The position numbers were made by a program, and so were the translations under genes. Shown here in pieces: positions 55,017 to 63,194 of a stretch of DNA of 64,000 bases (position 1 is the first letter of the stretch; the number at the start of each line of letters is the position of its first letter). Where the stretch lies: positions 1 through 64,000 of the forward strand of contig CAUJNA010001503.1 in the NCBI GenBank assembly GCA_963377175.1. Direction: 5' to 3'. A model generated the notes under the pieces. It was not told the origin of the DNA. It saw only the letters and a program-made list of their open reading frames with translations, and made no database searches. Source of the stretch: Effrenium voratum (Eukaryota > Sar > Dinophyceae > Suessiales > Symbiodiniaceae).

Positions 55017-55733
55017 TTACTGGCCGTTGTACAAAGCCCTCAAACTCTCCGCCATGGAGATCGCCTTGTCGGACCCGAACTTTCGCTTCTCGCGCACAGA
55101 GTCCTTGACACACTGCGCCGTCACTTCCACGAGGATGCAGCGCTTCAGCACCGCGCGCGTGTCCGCGTCAAAGACCTTGTCAAGCGGGCGAGCGCGCCAC
55201 TCAAACCCTTCGAGCATGAGGTCCGGAGGGCGAATCTTCGCCATGTCGTCCAAGCTGTGGTGGAGTTTCGCCAGGTCCTGCACCGTGATGATCCTGAACG
55301 TCTCCGCAGGCACCTTCACGTCGTTGTAGCGACATTTGATGGTGGCTGGCAAGTCGGGCGACAGACCGAGGAGATGCTTCAGCGTGTCCACTCCCCCGCC
55401 TTGGGCGCCGATGTTGCTGCTGCTGATCTGAAGCTCGTCCAGGAGCAAAGGCCTCTCGTCGCGCAGGAGGCTGCGCTCGACCGCGGATCGCAGCATGTCC
55501 GGGCTGGACACCATGACGAACTCGTCCAGACCCACGTCGCGGGCTACCATGGCTGCCAGGCAACTTGCCAGGGGAGTTTTCCCCTTGCCACTGTCTCCGT
55601 AGAAGATCAAGGTCCTTCGCTCGTCGCGAGCTCGCCCGTAGGCCTCGAAAAAGTCCAGTGGCTGCTTCTGGTGGACCTCGGGGTTGTACCGCCAGCAGTT
55701 CACGGCGCTCTCGTTGATGACGAAGTCGGTCAT
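55017..55733 (-). CDS. P-loop ATPase (SF3 helicase-like)
   Basis: From an ATG at 55,733 (MTDFVINESAVNCWRYNPEV) this encodes 239 residues; protein-like sequence may extend a little upstream to about 55,840. Walker A is FYGDSGKGKTPLA, Walker B PLLLDELQ, and a sensor-like FRIITVQD follows. The compact size and motif spacing suit an SF3/AAA+ replication helicase of small DNA viruses, although the Asn usual in SF3 motif C is not evident. The upstream flank on the same strand is antisense to the capsid C-terminal fragment (55,850-56,054), which suggests a rearrangement just before this gene. A packaging ATPase is a less likely alternative. Confidence 0.65.
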   Translation of the reverse strand: MTDFVINESAVNCWRYNPEVHQKQPLDFFEAYGRARDERRTLIFYGDSGKGKTPLASCLAAMVARDVGLDEFVMVSSPDMLRSAVERSLLRDERPLLLDELQISSSNIGAQGGGVDTLKHLLGLSPDLPATIKCRYNDVKVPAETFRIITVQDLAKLHHSLDDMAKIRPPDLMLEGFEWRARPLDKVFDADTRAVLKRCILVEVTAQCVKDSVREKRKFGSDKAISMAESLRALYNGQ

Positions 55734-55849
55734 CAGAAGTTGGCGATGGCGCGACACCAGCAGGCTCTCCACTTGCAACTGGTCGTCCTGCACCTGCTTG
55801 CGGAGCTGCAAGAGGGCCCTGCTCTGCAAGTGCACGAACTCGGCCGCGT

Positions 55850-56054
55850 GGGCTACCTGCGCCACAGCTTCATTGCCGGCTTTCCCACCGAGCGCGTGCC
55901 CAAGATGCCGCTGAGTGGTGTCAGCACCCGCTCGGGCGACCTTGCCCGGTTCACCTTCAAGGGCCTGGACGGCACGATGACGGACCTGTTCATTCATTTG
56001 GTGGCCTACCAGCTGGTGACGCTCTCCGGCACGGGCGTCTCTGTGCTTGACTAA
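55850..56054 (+). pseudogene. Displaced capsid-protein C-terminal fragment
   Basis: The plus strand encodes about 67 residues and a stop with the look of the end of a double-jelly-roll capsid protein (MPLSGVSTRSGDLARF, then LFIHLVAYQLVTLSGTGVSV). No matching N-terminal part lies upstream on this strand, where the sequence is antisense to the ATPase. The capsid gene at 60,075-61,136 lacks just such an end. Inverting 55.85-60.08 kb would bring the two together in the right orientation. Identity as capsid is inferred from this fit and from the hydrophobic pattern. Confidence 0.5.
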
Positions 56055-56058
56055 GGCC

Positions 56059-56098
56059 CGGTGTCGCTCTTCACCATTTTTGGCGCAGAGTGACACCG
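56059..56098. repeat. Hairpin family B, copy 1
   Basis: CGGTGTCGCTCT pairs with AGAGTGACACCG (one mismatch) around a loop containing CCATTTTTGG. It lies directly after the stop of the capsid fragment. Confidence 0.75.
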
Positions 56099-56143
56099 TT
56101 TTCGAAGTTGTGTGACACCGCCCAAAAATGACAAAAAAAGGCC

Positions 56144-56183
56144 CGGTGTCCTTCTTCACCATTTTTGGTGTTTAGTGACACCG
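56144..56183. repeat. Hairpin family B, copy 2
   Basis: Same 40-bp length and same CCATTTTTGG loop core. The outer stem CGGTGTC/GACACCG is kept and the inner stem is weaker. Confidence 0.7.
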
Positions 56184-56219
56184 CTTTTGAATGCGCCCAG
56201 AAACGAGAAAAAAGGCGGG

Positions 56220-56259
56220 GGGTGCCCCTCTGCTTCATTTTTGACGCAGAGTGGCACCG
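56220..56259. repeat. Hairpin family B, copy 3
   Basis: GGTGCCCCTCTGC pairs with GCAGAGTGGCACC. The GTGTC/GACAC pair of copy 1 has become GTGCC/GGCAC, a compensatory change. Confidence 0.75.
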
Positions 56260-56313
56260 CCCAAAAAAACATGCAAAAACATGGAAAAATGTGCATTTTC
56301 CATTGGAGGAAGC

Positions 56314-56969
56314 CTAGTCCGGAATGCTCAGCCGCTCCGCAAGCTCCTCCGTGGCCGCGCGCGCAATCTCCTCGCACAGCGCAGCAGGAACGCTGTAGAG
56401 CAGCTCGCGTGATTGGCTGACCCTCTCGTACTGCCCCTCCATCAGCCGCGGCCCCCGCTGCGCGGCCCGGAGGTGCCTGCCGTCCTGCCACGCCTCGCAG
56501 CGGCTGCCGGGCTTGCACAGGCCTCGCCTCGGCCTCCAGCGCATGTTGGTCCACAGCCGCGTCTGCTTCCTGTACGGAGTTCCGTACTTGCAGTAGGTCA
56601 CGTCCACCCAGGGCAGAGCTCCATGAACGGGCCGGGTCTTCAGCAGCCCGGTGGCCGGGTTCTCTATGACCCACATCAAGGGGTCAAAGTGCGCAATGAT
56701 CTCAAGGGCGCTGAGCACCAGCGCGTCGCCCTCCAGGAGCCGCCGCGGGCGCGTCGTCAGCGCGCGGCTGTATTCCGTGCAGACCGGGCTGGCCCAAACC
56801 ATGTCGAAGTGCCCCGGCGGAACGTAGTGTAGTCCCAGCTCCGGATGTCGCACAGGATGGTGGGCTCAAATTTCGACACGATGTCCAGGGAGACGACCTC
56901 CCAGCCCGCCGCCTCGAAGGCCCTGCCCACCGACTTGGTGCCGCAGAAAAGCTCCAGGAGTCTCGGCAT
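56314..56969 (-). pseudogene. C5-cytosine DNA methyltransferase, frameshifted
   Basis: On the minus strand from ATG 56,969: motif I (LLELFCGTKSVGRAFEAAGW), acidic motif II (SLDI), then motif IV (ASPVCTEYS, the PC region with V between P and C), motif VI (VIENP) and a motif VIII-like CKYGTPYRKQTRLW. About 205 residues is short for the family, with little target-recognition domain, as in some viral and phage enzymes. Motif I is in a different frame from motifs IV-VIII. The break coincides with a 5-bp tandem repeat (GTAGT twice, 56,824-56,833), so one short duplication accounts for it. Whether this is decay, a polymorphism or a sequence error cannot be told here. Confidence 0.8.
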
Positions 56970-57072
56970 TTTTAAAGAGCAAGATCACCGCCACTGCGAC
57001 GACCAAGAAAACTCGCGCGTTCATCGGACCGGACTTTTTTCCTACGGATAAAAAAAGGAGCCGAACTTCGCA
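56970..57072. promoter_or_regulatory. Short divergent intergenic region
   Basis: These 103 bp separate the start of the methyltransferase (minus) from the start of the next gene (plus), so they should hold two promoters if the genes are expressed. An AT-rich GGATAAAAAAAGGAG lies just before the plus-strand ATG. Confidence 0.4.
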
Positions 57073-57603
57073 ATGAAGCTTGCACTCGGGCTGGACGTTC
57101 AGACCAATGCCAAGGGGGGAAAATTCATGTCCATAGAGGACTCCCATCAGGGCGCGCTGGTGTGCAAGGTGGACGTGGAGGTGCTGTGGGAGCCCGGCAA
57201 CTTCCAGGACGACGGGGCCAAGAGGGTGGGCGTGTGCTTTGCGAGCAACACCAACCTGGAGCTGTGGACGGAGGAGGTGGAGCAGGGCGTCATCGACAAC
57301 ATGATCATCTTCCAGAAGCCCTTTCCGGGGGCCGCCCGCACCGAGCTTGAGAGCCAGCTGCAGCGCGCCGTCAAGGTGAGCGCCAAGGGCAAGCACGTGA
57401 AGTGCAAGATGGACTTGGAGCGCTGCCTCTTCTGGGACACCGCCGGCAACCGCGCGCCGCGCCCCGCGGAGTTCGCGCGCCGCAGGGGCCGCGCGCTTGT
57501 GGAGGCCCGGCACGTGTGGCTGATGGGCAGGCAGTGGGGCGTGCTCTTTGAGGTGCGCCACCTCATGCTGGAGCCCCTGGAGGCGCCGTGCTGCCCGTTC
57601 TAG
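57073..57603 (+). CDS. Unrecognised viral-type protein, 176 residues
   Basis: An intact frame from ATG 57,073 to TAG 57,601-57,603 (MKLALGLDVQTNAKGGKFMS, VDVEVLWEPGNFQDDGAKRV, KGKHVKCKMDLERCLFWDTA). Beta-rich pattern, no signal peptide or membrane segment. Its stop overlaps the stop of the helicase gene on the other strand in the palindrome CTAG (57,600-57,603), which supports both ends. A single-stranded-DNA-binding protein would fit the size and replication neighbours, but that is only a guess. Confidence 0.7.
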   Translation: MKLALGLDVQTNAKGGKFMSIEDSHQGALVCKVDVEVLWEPGNFQDDGAKRVGVCFASNTNLELWTEEVEQGVIDNMIIFQKPFPGAARTELESQLQRAVKVSAKGKHVKCKMDLERCLFWDTAGNRAPRPAEFARRRGRALVEARHVWLMGRQWGVLFEVRHLMLEPLEAPCCPF

Positions 57604-59506
57604 GCCGCCTCCAGCAGCTCGGAGCTCGTGGCCCGCGAGGCGCCCACGTACAGGTGGCGCAGCGTGAGGTGGCAGGAGTCCAGGTCCAGGCGGACGCGGT
57701 TGTGGAGGGTGAGGCCCTGGCAGCTGGCGTAGGTCACTGCGTGGCTCGGCCGGGTGGCCCGCAGCAGCTCCTGGTTCTTCAGCCGCATGCCGTTGTCCAG
57801 CCTCACTCCGTCCGGCTCCACTTCCGCCACGGCCACAAAGACGCCCTTGGGTATCTTTCCGCCGGCCCCGATGAGGCGCAGCCCCGGCCACACCCTCATG
57901 CTCTGCGGGCTGTTTTGTGTTATAGGTTTATCACACCCATTGGGTTGGTTTGTCAACAACCCAAATCTATGTGGATGACTTGCGTCTCCAACTCTAGGAG
58001 CTTTGAGGCCTCCGGCGCCAGGGCCCGGTTCGCCGCTGCGTTCACGGCCATGCGCTTGCTGTGGCTGATGACCAGCGTGGTGTCCGGCCACCCGGGCTTG
58101 GAGGGGTAGAGCTCCTTCAGCCTCGCCTTGGCCTGCTCCAGCGTGGGGCACGCCTCCTCGCCGACCCGCAGCCACTTCACGAAGTTGAAGATGCCGGGGT
58201 CGGAGCGCATGTTCTCCGTGAGCTCGTGCCTGTGCCCGCCGGCCAGGTCGCGGATGAGCTGGCTGTGCTCCAACGGCGCGCTGATGGGCCGCCCGGCCCA
58301 GGAGTCCAGCACGGCCGGCAACTGCCGGAAGTCTCCCAGCAGCAGGAACTTCACGTCGGCGTTCAGCCCCACGCAGGCCAGGTCCGCCCAGAGCGCCATG
58401 TCCAGCTGCGTGATCTCCTCCACCACCAGCCAGTCCAGCTTTTGCGCGCTGCCCCCGCGCACGTACCTGCGCACCCAGTGGTCGGCCGTCTGCGCCCCCA
58501 GGCCCAGGTTCTGCGCGGAGCAGTGCGTCTTGGACACCAGGTGCACCGCCTCGCCCTGCTCTCGCAGCCTCGCCACAATCGTCCGGGCCAGGTACGTCTT
58601 TCCGGTGCCCGGCAGGCCCGTGAGCAGCAGGGAGTTGCCCGCCAGGCAGTGGTTGACAGGGTCGTCCACCCCGTTCCACCTCCGTTGTTTGGGGCGCTCC
58701 GCCTCCATGCGCGGCGCCCTGCTGCTGCCCAGCAACGGCTTCGTCTCTTCTACGCGGTAGACCGGCGTGCCGTCCGGGTGGCGCAGCGCCTCCAGCGCCC
58801 GCAGCCGCTCCGTGAAGCGCTTCGGCAGCCGCTGCGTCAGCAGGCAGTCCGTCTTCACCTGCGCCAGGTAGCGCGGCGGCGCGTCCAGGATGCGCCGGGC
58901 CTTGGCCACCATGCAGTGCTCGAAGCCCAGGACCGCGTCGTGGATGGGGCGGTAGGTGCCGTTGCTCAGCAGCCTCCTGGCGTAGACGAAGTCCCACACC
59001 ATGCCCCCCTCGTAGGCGAAGGCCTGAGAGAAGTCCGCGCCCGCGCCGTCCAGCTCGCTGCTGCTGCTGCGCACGCTGTAGACCACCTCCGTGCTGCGCG
59101 CCCACAGGCCTATCATCGCGTTCACGCTGAGCTTGGCCATGTGCTCCTCGCCCTCGGGCCACGCGGCGTCCATGCGCTCCAGCGCGCGCCGCAGCGTCGC
59201 CGCGTCCACGTGGCTCCGCGCGGAGATGCCCAACACGATGTGGTCCCAGCGGCAGACGCCCAGGTCCAGCATCGCGGCCAGCGAAACCTTCGGGTACCAG
59301 CCGGGCCCCACGTACGGCAACAGGTTCAGGCAGGACTGCCTCGCGTCGCAGCAGCCCTCCACAAAGCCCAGGTCCGGCAGCACGCCGTCCACGGGCTCAA
59401 CGCCGTCCGCCGGGCACAGGATGGGCAGGGGGAAGGGGGCGTTGGCCAGCCCGTTGCGCCTGCAGCGCACCACGTCCACGCCGACGTACAGAGCGTCCTC
59501 TTGCAC
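57600..59506 (-). pseudogene. PolB-like palm region fused to an SF1 (Pif1-type) helicase, frameshifted
   Basis: Residues counted from 59,506. The first part resembles the end of a family B DNA polymerase: DVVRCRRNGL (11-20), KLSVNAMIGLW (125-135, position of the K-x-x-x-N-x-x-x-G motif B) and QVKTDCLL (216-223, position of the DTDS motif, degenerate). The helicase follows: GLPGTGKTYLA (297-307), LVVEEI (360-365), GDFRQLPAV (391-399), and TENMRSDP. The frame stops at 57,953, but the last helicase motifs (GLTLHNRVRLDLDS, YVGASRA) continue in another frame to TAG at 57,600. The break is an AT-rich stretch of about 60-70 bp (57,905-57,975), either a small insertion or an intron. Another shift lies near 59,510. 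Confidence 0.75.
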
Positions 59507-59509
59507 GCC

Positions 59510-60078
59510 TGCGCCTCAAAAACCAGAGGAGGCAGCTTGGGGCTCCGGGCGTACTCCATGACGCCGGGGGCCACGCGGCTCTCCAGGCTGGTGGGCTGCG
59601 CGCTCTCTCTCAGCGTCTTCTCGCTGTGGCAGTCGCCGCACAGCGCCTGCAAAGTCTTGCACGCTGCCCGCAAAGGCCTGCCTCACCGGCACCACGTGGT
59701 CCAGCTCGCAGGTGCCGGCCGTCAGCCCGCAGCCGCACAGCGCGCACTTGCCGTCCTGCGCGGCCAGGGTCTTCTGCCTCTCCGCCGCGCCGGGCACTTC
59801 CCGTTTCGCCTTCAGCAGCTTCAGGAAGATCTTGTGCGCCAAGCCGGCCAGGCGCTGGCCCCTGTACTCCTGGTTGAGCGCCTCGCACCACCTGCGCAGC
59901 ACGTCGTGCTCCTCCGGCAGCTCTCGGATCCTGGTGCCCCGCCTCAGCCTCAGCCCGCAGTACTGCGCCGGGCTGCTGATGGCCACCTTGGGGCTCTTGC
60001 CGGCGGCCATGAGCTGGCGCCGCGCCTCCCGCAGGTCCTCGCACCAGAACAGCCCCGGCTGCACGTCCGCGGCGTCAA
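59510..60078 (-). pseudogene. HNH endonuclease-like region preceding the polymerase, frameshifted
   Basis: The minus strand encodes a helical N-terminal part (GLFWCEDLREARRQLMAAGK, EEHDVLRRWCEALNQEYRGQ) and then a zinc-HNH core: CALCGCGLTAGTCELDHVVP. After a frame change near 59,670 the second half follows (LQALCGDCHSEKTLRE), and the sequence runs on towards the polymerase-like region (PKLPPLVFEAQ). The order HNH, PolB-like, helicase suggests one large replication protein. HNH/EndoVII-type insertions occur in some viral polymerases. The upstream end lies at the presumed inversion breakpoint. Confidence 0.65.
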
Positions 60079-61136
60079 AGCGCCTCCACTCTTGGGTTGC
60101 GCACCGTGTCGTCGTAGGTGCCCGCGAGGACGGAGAAGAAGTGGAAGTGCTCCGAGGCTCCCTTCATGGGGTTGTGAGGGTACTGCAGGCTGCCCAGCTG
60201 CATCTGAGACTCCAGGAGGCTGTCCTCCTGCCTCGCCGTGCCGATGGGGGCCACGTCCTGCCCCGGGTTGGCCAGCAAGTGGATCTTGGAGCCCGCGTCG
60301 TTGTCCCAAAAGGTCACAAACGCGCCCATGGCGCGCGCCACGGTGACGTTGTGCTCCGCCACGCCGTTCGGGACGCTGGACTGCTGCGTGTGCACCGTGG
60401 GGTAGCTGAACACCAGGGACCTTCCTGAGAGGAGCACGCGGTTGAAGGACTCCACCAGCGCAGAGTCCAGGACGACCTGGGAGGCCAGAACTCGGACGTT
60501 CTGGATCTCGAAGTCGGTGCTCAGCGTGGCCCCCGCCGGGTGCGCCCCGGCGTTCTCGGACCACAGCGCAGTGGTGGCGTCCGCAAACTCAATTTCTATC
60601 ACCAGGTTCAGCTGCGGCGGCAGCATCTTCCCGCAGCGCAGGATGCCCACCATGGTGGGGCGCAGCAGCACGTCCGCGTAGCCGCCCTGGTGCACCGCGC
60701 GGGCGATGCGCGGGTCGTTCACTTCGTCGAAACCCTCCATGGCCTTGTTGCGGTTGTACTCTCTGCCCTTCAGCAGGTCATGCGCGGCCACGGTGCGCCC
60801 GTAGTAGTTGATGTCGTCGCAGCGCTGGCCGTTGGCGAAGACCTGGACGCGCTGGACGAAGCAGGCGGGGTTGGGCGTGGCCGGGGCCAGCGGGTTGGTG
60901 CCGTCCGTGTTCCTGACGCGGAAGGCGATCTTGATGGACTCGGGGTCGATGAAGGACGTGCCGCTGGTCAGCGGGATGCGGCAGACCCTAGAGGTTGTGG
61001 GGGAGAAGGAGCTCAGCGAGCTGGGGAAGTACTGCACGTCATGCCGCGCCGTCACGTAGCTGGTGTTGCTTGTTTTCAGCTTGTAGTCCAGGCTCTGCAT
61101 CAGCTCATCCTGGGCTCCGGCGGTGACTACCTCCAT
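60075..61136 (-). pseudogene. Major capsid protein-like (double jelly roll), C-terminus missing
   Basis: From ATG 61,136 this encodes 353 residues with the pattern of polinton-like-virus capsid proteins: an N-terminal TSYVTARHDVQYFPSSLSSF, RI-type strand followed by GTSFIDPESIKIAFRVRNTD, and a jelly-roll rim VQVFANGQRCDDINYYGR. The body continues to FHFFSVLAGTYDDTVRN and then stops abruptly at 60,075. Relatives are about 450-550 residues, so roughly the last quarter is missing; a fitting piece lies inverted at 55,850-56,054. It is separated from the previous virion gene by two family A hairpins. Capsid identity rests on pattern and context, not a search. Confidence 0.65.
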
Positions 61137-61180
61137 GCTTGTTTATATACACGCATTTTGACTCGTACGGCGAAGGAAAA

Positions 61181-61226
61181 ACTATTCTTCCAGTGCGTAT
61201 ATAGATATACGGACGAGAGGAATAGC
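61181..61226. repeat. 46-bp hairpin, family A, copy 2
   Basis: Inner GTATAT-AG-ATATAC is perfect. The outer arms CTATTCTTCC and GAGGAATAG pair imperfectly. It is followed by AGCGCAAAAAACCGTGCAAA, the family flank. Confidence 0.75.
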
Positions 61227-61256
61227 GTTTCTCAGCGCAAAAAACCGTGCAAAAAA

Positions 61257-61302
61257 GCTATTCTTACAGGGCGTATATTGATATACGGCCTGTAAGAATA
61301 GC
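61257..61302. repeat. 46-bp hairpin, family A, copy 3
   Basis: Arms GCTATTCTTACAGG and CCTGTAAGAATAGC are perfectly complementary; inner GTATAT-TG-ATATAC. Flanks are as in copy 1. It lies between the membrane-type virion gene and the capsid gene, 31 bp from copy 2. Confidence 0.9.
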
Positions 61303-61327
61303 ATTTTGTAGCGCAAAACCGTGCAAA

Positions 61328-62529
61328 TTAGGCAGCCTCAATGTCTCGCGCCAGCTGGTCAAAGCTGGGCGGAGGCAGGCTCCGGCGTGACTGCCCGGAA
61401 CTGGAGCTCGCCCGCGAGCTCGGCTGAGACTGGGGAAGAGCCACGGGGTTCAGGCCCCAGGAGAAGGGGCGCGGCGTGTTGTTGGACTGCGCCTGAACGC
61501 GGAAGCCAGACTGCGAGGAGGCGCGGCTGCTTGCGGGGCTGCCGGACGTGCTGCTGCCGAGCGCAGCGAGAAGTGCTGAGGCTGCGTGGCGTCGTTCATG
61601 CCGTTGGCGGACCGGACGTCCTGCACGGCCGCGTCCTCGCTGCCCTGCTGGGCCGGAAGAGCGTGTTCTCGAGGACCCAGCCCGTGCCGCGCGCGAGGCC
61701 GTAGGCTGCGCCGCCCGCAATGCCCACGGCCAGCCCCGCCGTTGCCGCCGCACCGACTCCCGCCGCGCCAGCCAACGTTCCAGCAACCTCGCCCGCGGTG
61801 GGCGCCAGGGCTGCTGCCCCTTCCGCCAGGCCCCCCAGGTACCCGAAGGCTCCGCCCACGCCCTCGGCGGCAACGGCAACCTCGCCCTCCTCCGCTGCCA
61901 CGGCCGCCGTCTCCTCACCGGCCTGCGCTGCGCCACGCTCCACCTCCTGCGCGCGCTGGAGGCGCTCCACGTCACTGGGCCGGCCTATGATCTGCGGGGG
62001 CGGCTGCGCCTGGCCCGGACGGGGCAGCACGTTCAGGCGCACGTACTCAGCTGCGTCCTGGGGCAGCTGAGAGCGGAAGGCCTGCGCGGCTGCGAGCCCC
62101 GCCGCCCCTGTCCGCTGCCGCCTGCGCGCCGTCTGCAGTGCTGCGCAGACGGTCCGTAATGGAGGGCGGCCCCTGCCCGTTGCTGGCCAGCGCGCCGGCC
62201 TCGGGGTCTCCCGCCAGGTCATCCTCAACAAAGCGGGTTCCGCCGTACCCTTGGTACCTCCGCGCAAGGCGCACATCCTCGTCCGTGGCCTCTGCGGGAG
62301 TGCGGAAGCCGTCCTCGGGAATTGCCTGCAGAGGCGTGTGCTGCAGGGGCCGGGGGTTGGGGTCCTCGCTGGACTGTACAAAATCGTCCAGGTAGAAGTG
62401 GCTTGTGATGAATGAGGTGGCTTTGCGGTCCGGCTGATCCAGGGGCAGCGGCTCATTCCGCTCAAGGTAGCCCACCACCTGCTCAAAGCGCGGGCGCTGG
62501 TTGAAGCCGTGCGCCCGAAGCGTCTTCAT
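61328..62529 (-). pseudogene. Ala/Gly-rich membrane-type virion protein, frameshifted
   Basis: It starts at ATG 62,529, directly after the TAA of the upstream gene. The N-terminus is ordered (FEQVVGYLERNEPLPLDQPD, DEDVRLARRYQGYGGTRFVE). The centre carries a long Ala/Gly-rich hydrophobic stretch (AGTLAGAAGVGAAATAGLAV and following) likely to be membrane-inserting. The C-terminus is Ser/Pro/Gln-rich and ends FDQLARDIEAA at 61,328. The signal changes frame near 62,100 and again around 61,560-61,650. Small dsDNA viruses with jelly-roll capsids often encode such membrane-active minor virion proteins; that role is inferred. Confidence 0.5.
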
Positions 62530-62820
62530 TTACTGTTGCGCAACTTCGCCCGCCGCCCGTTCCACGCCCCGGCGCTCGGCCCGCGCGTAGCGCAGCTGGG
62601 GTACCTGGCGGTGCACGGCCTCCGTCAGCCGGCTCACGTCGTCCAGGTGCCGCTGCCCCTCCTGCGCCTGCCTGCGCTCGCCTAGCCAGTTGTTGAAGGC
62701 CCGCGCCTCCTCCAGTTCTCGGTAGCGCTTCAGCAGCAGCGGCTGCAAGTTGTAACTGGGGTACGTCCTGCGGAACCACCGGAGCATCCGCGGCTCGTTG
62801 CGGGGCTCTATGGACATCAT
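62530..62820 (-). CDS. Small unrecognised virion-block protein, 96 residues
   Basis: An intact frame from ATG 62,820 to TAA 62,530; the next gene's ATG follows immediately (TAAATG). Arg-rich and helical (MLRWFRRTYPSYNLQPLLLK, ERRQAQEGQRHLDDVSRLTE). The upstream gene's stop is 4 bp away. No family is recognised. Confidence 0.6.
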   Translation of the reverse strand: MMSIEPRNEPRMLRWFRRTYPSYNLQPLLLKRYRELEEARAFNNWLGERRQAQEGQRHLDDVSRLTEAVHRQVPQLRYARAERRGVERAAGEVAQQ

Positions 62821-62824
62821 GCTT

Positions 62825-63190
62825 TTACACTAGTACGCTTGCGCCTGTGGTCAGCCGGTCATAAGCGGACTGCCTCTCCAGCATGCGCAGGGCGCGCTGC
62901 TGCTCTCTTGTGAGCTGAGGCGCCTCCGGTGGTGCCTCAGCCGGCGCCGGTGCCTCTGCCGGCGCCTCTGCTGGTGCCGTCTCAAGTGGAGGCGGCTTTG
63001 GCTTGCGCTTTGGAGCAGCCGGCTCAGTAGGCACGTCCTGCTTCGGTTTGTTCTTGCTCCCAGGGGGCCTGCCCCGCCGTTTCGGTTCCGGCGCAGCGTC
63101 CTGCGCAGCGTCCGGCGCAGCGTCCTGCGCAGCGTGCGGCACCTCTTGCGCCTCTTGCGCCTCCGGCGCCTCTTGTTCGGTCGGCTCCAT
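62825..63190 (-). CDS. Pro/Ala-rich AT-hook protein, 121 residues
   Basis: ATG at 63,190, four bases after the stop of the upstream gene. The acidic N-terminus has QDAAPDAAQDAAPE repeats, then an AT-hook (KRRGRPPGSKNK), then Pro/Ala/Glu repeats (APAEAPAEAPAPAEAP), and a helical end (LTREQQRALRMLERQSAYDR). AT-hooks bind the minor groove of AT-rich DNA, so genome packing or tethering is possible. The rest is probably disordered. Confidence 0.65.
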   Translation of the reverse strand: MEPTEQEAPEAQEAQEVPHAAQDAAPDAAQDAAPEPKRRGRPPGSKNKPKQDVPTEPAAPKRKPKPPPLETAPAEAPAEAPAPAEAPPEAPQLTREQQRALRMLERQSAYDRLTTGASVLV

Positions 63191-63194
63191 TTAA

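Noticed and set aside
54708..55840. Long plus-strand frame over the ATPase
   Set aside because: It is antisense to the P-loop motifs and has skewed composition. Only its last about 67 codons look like real protein.
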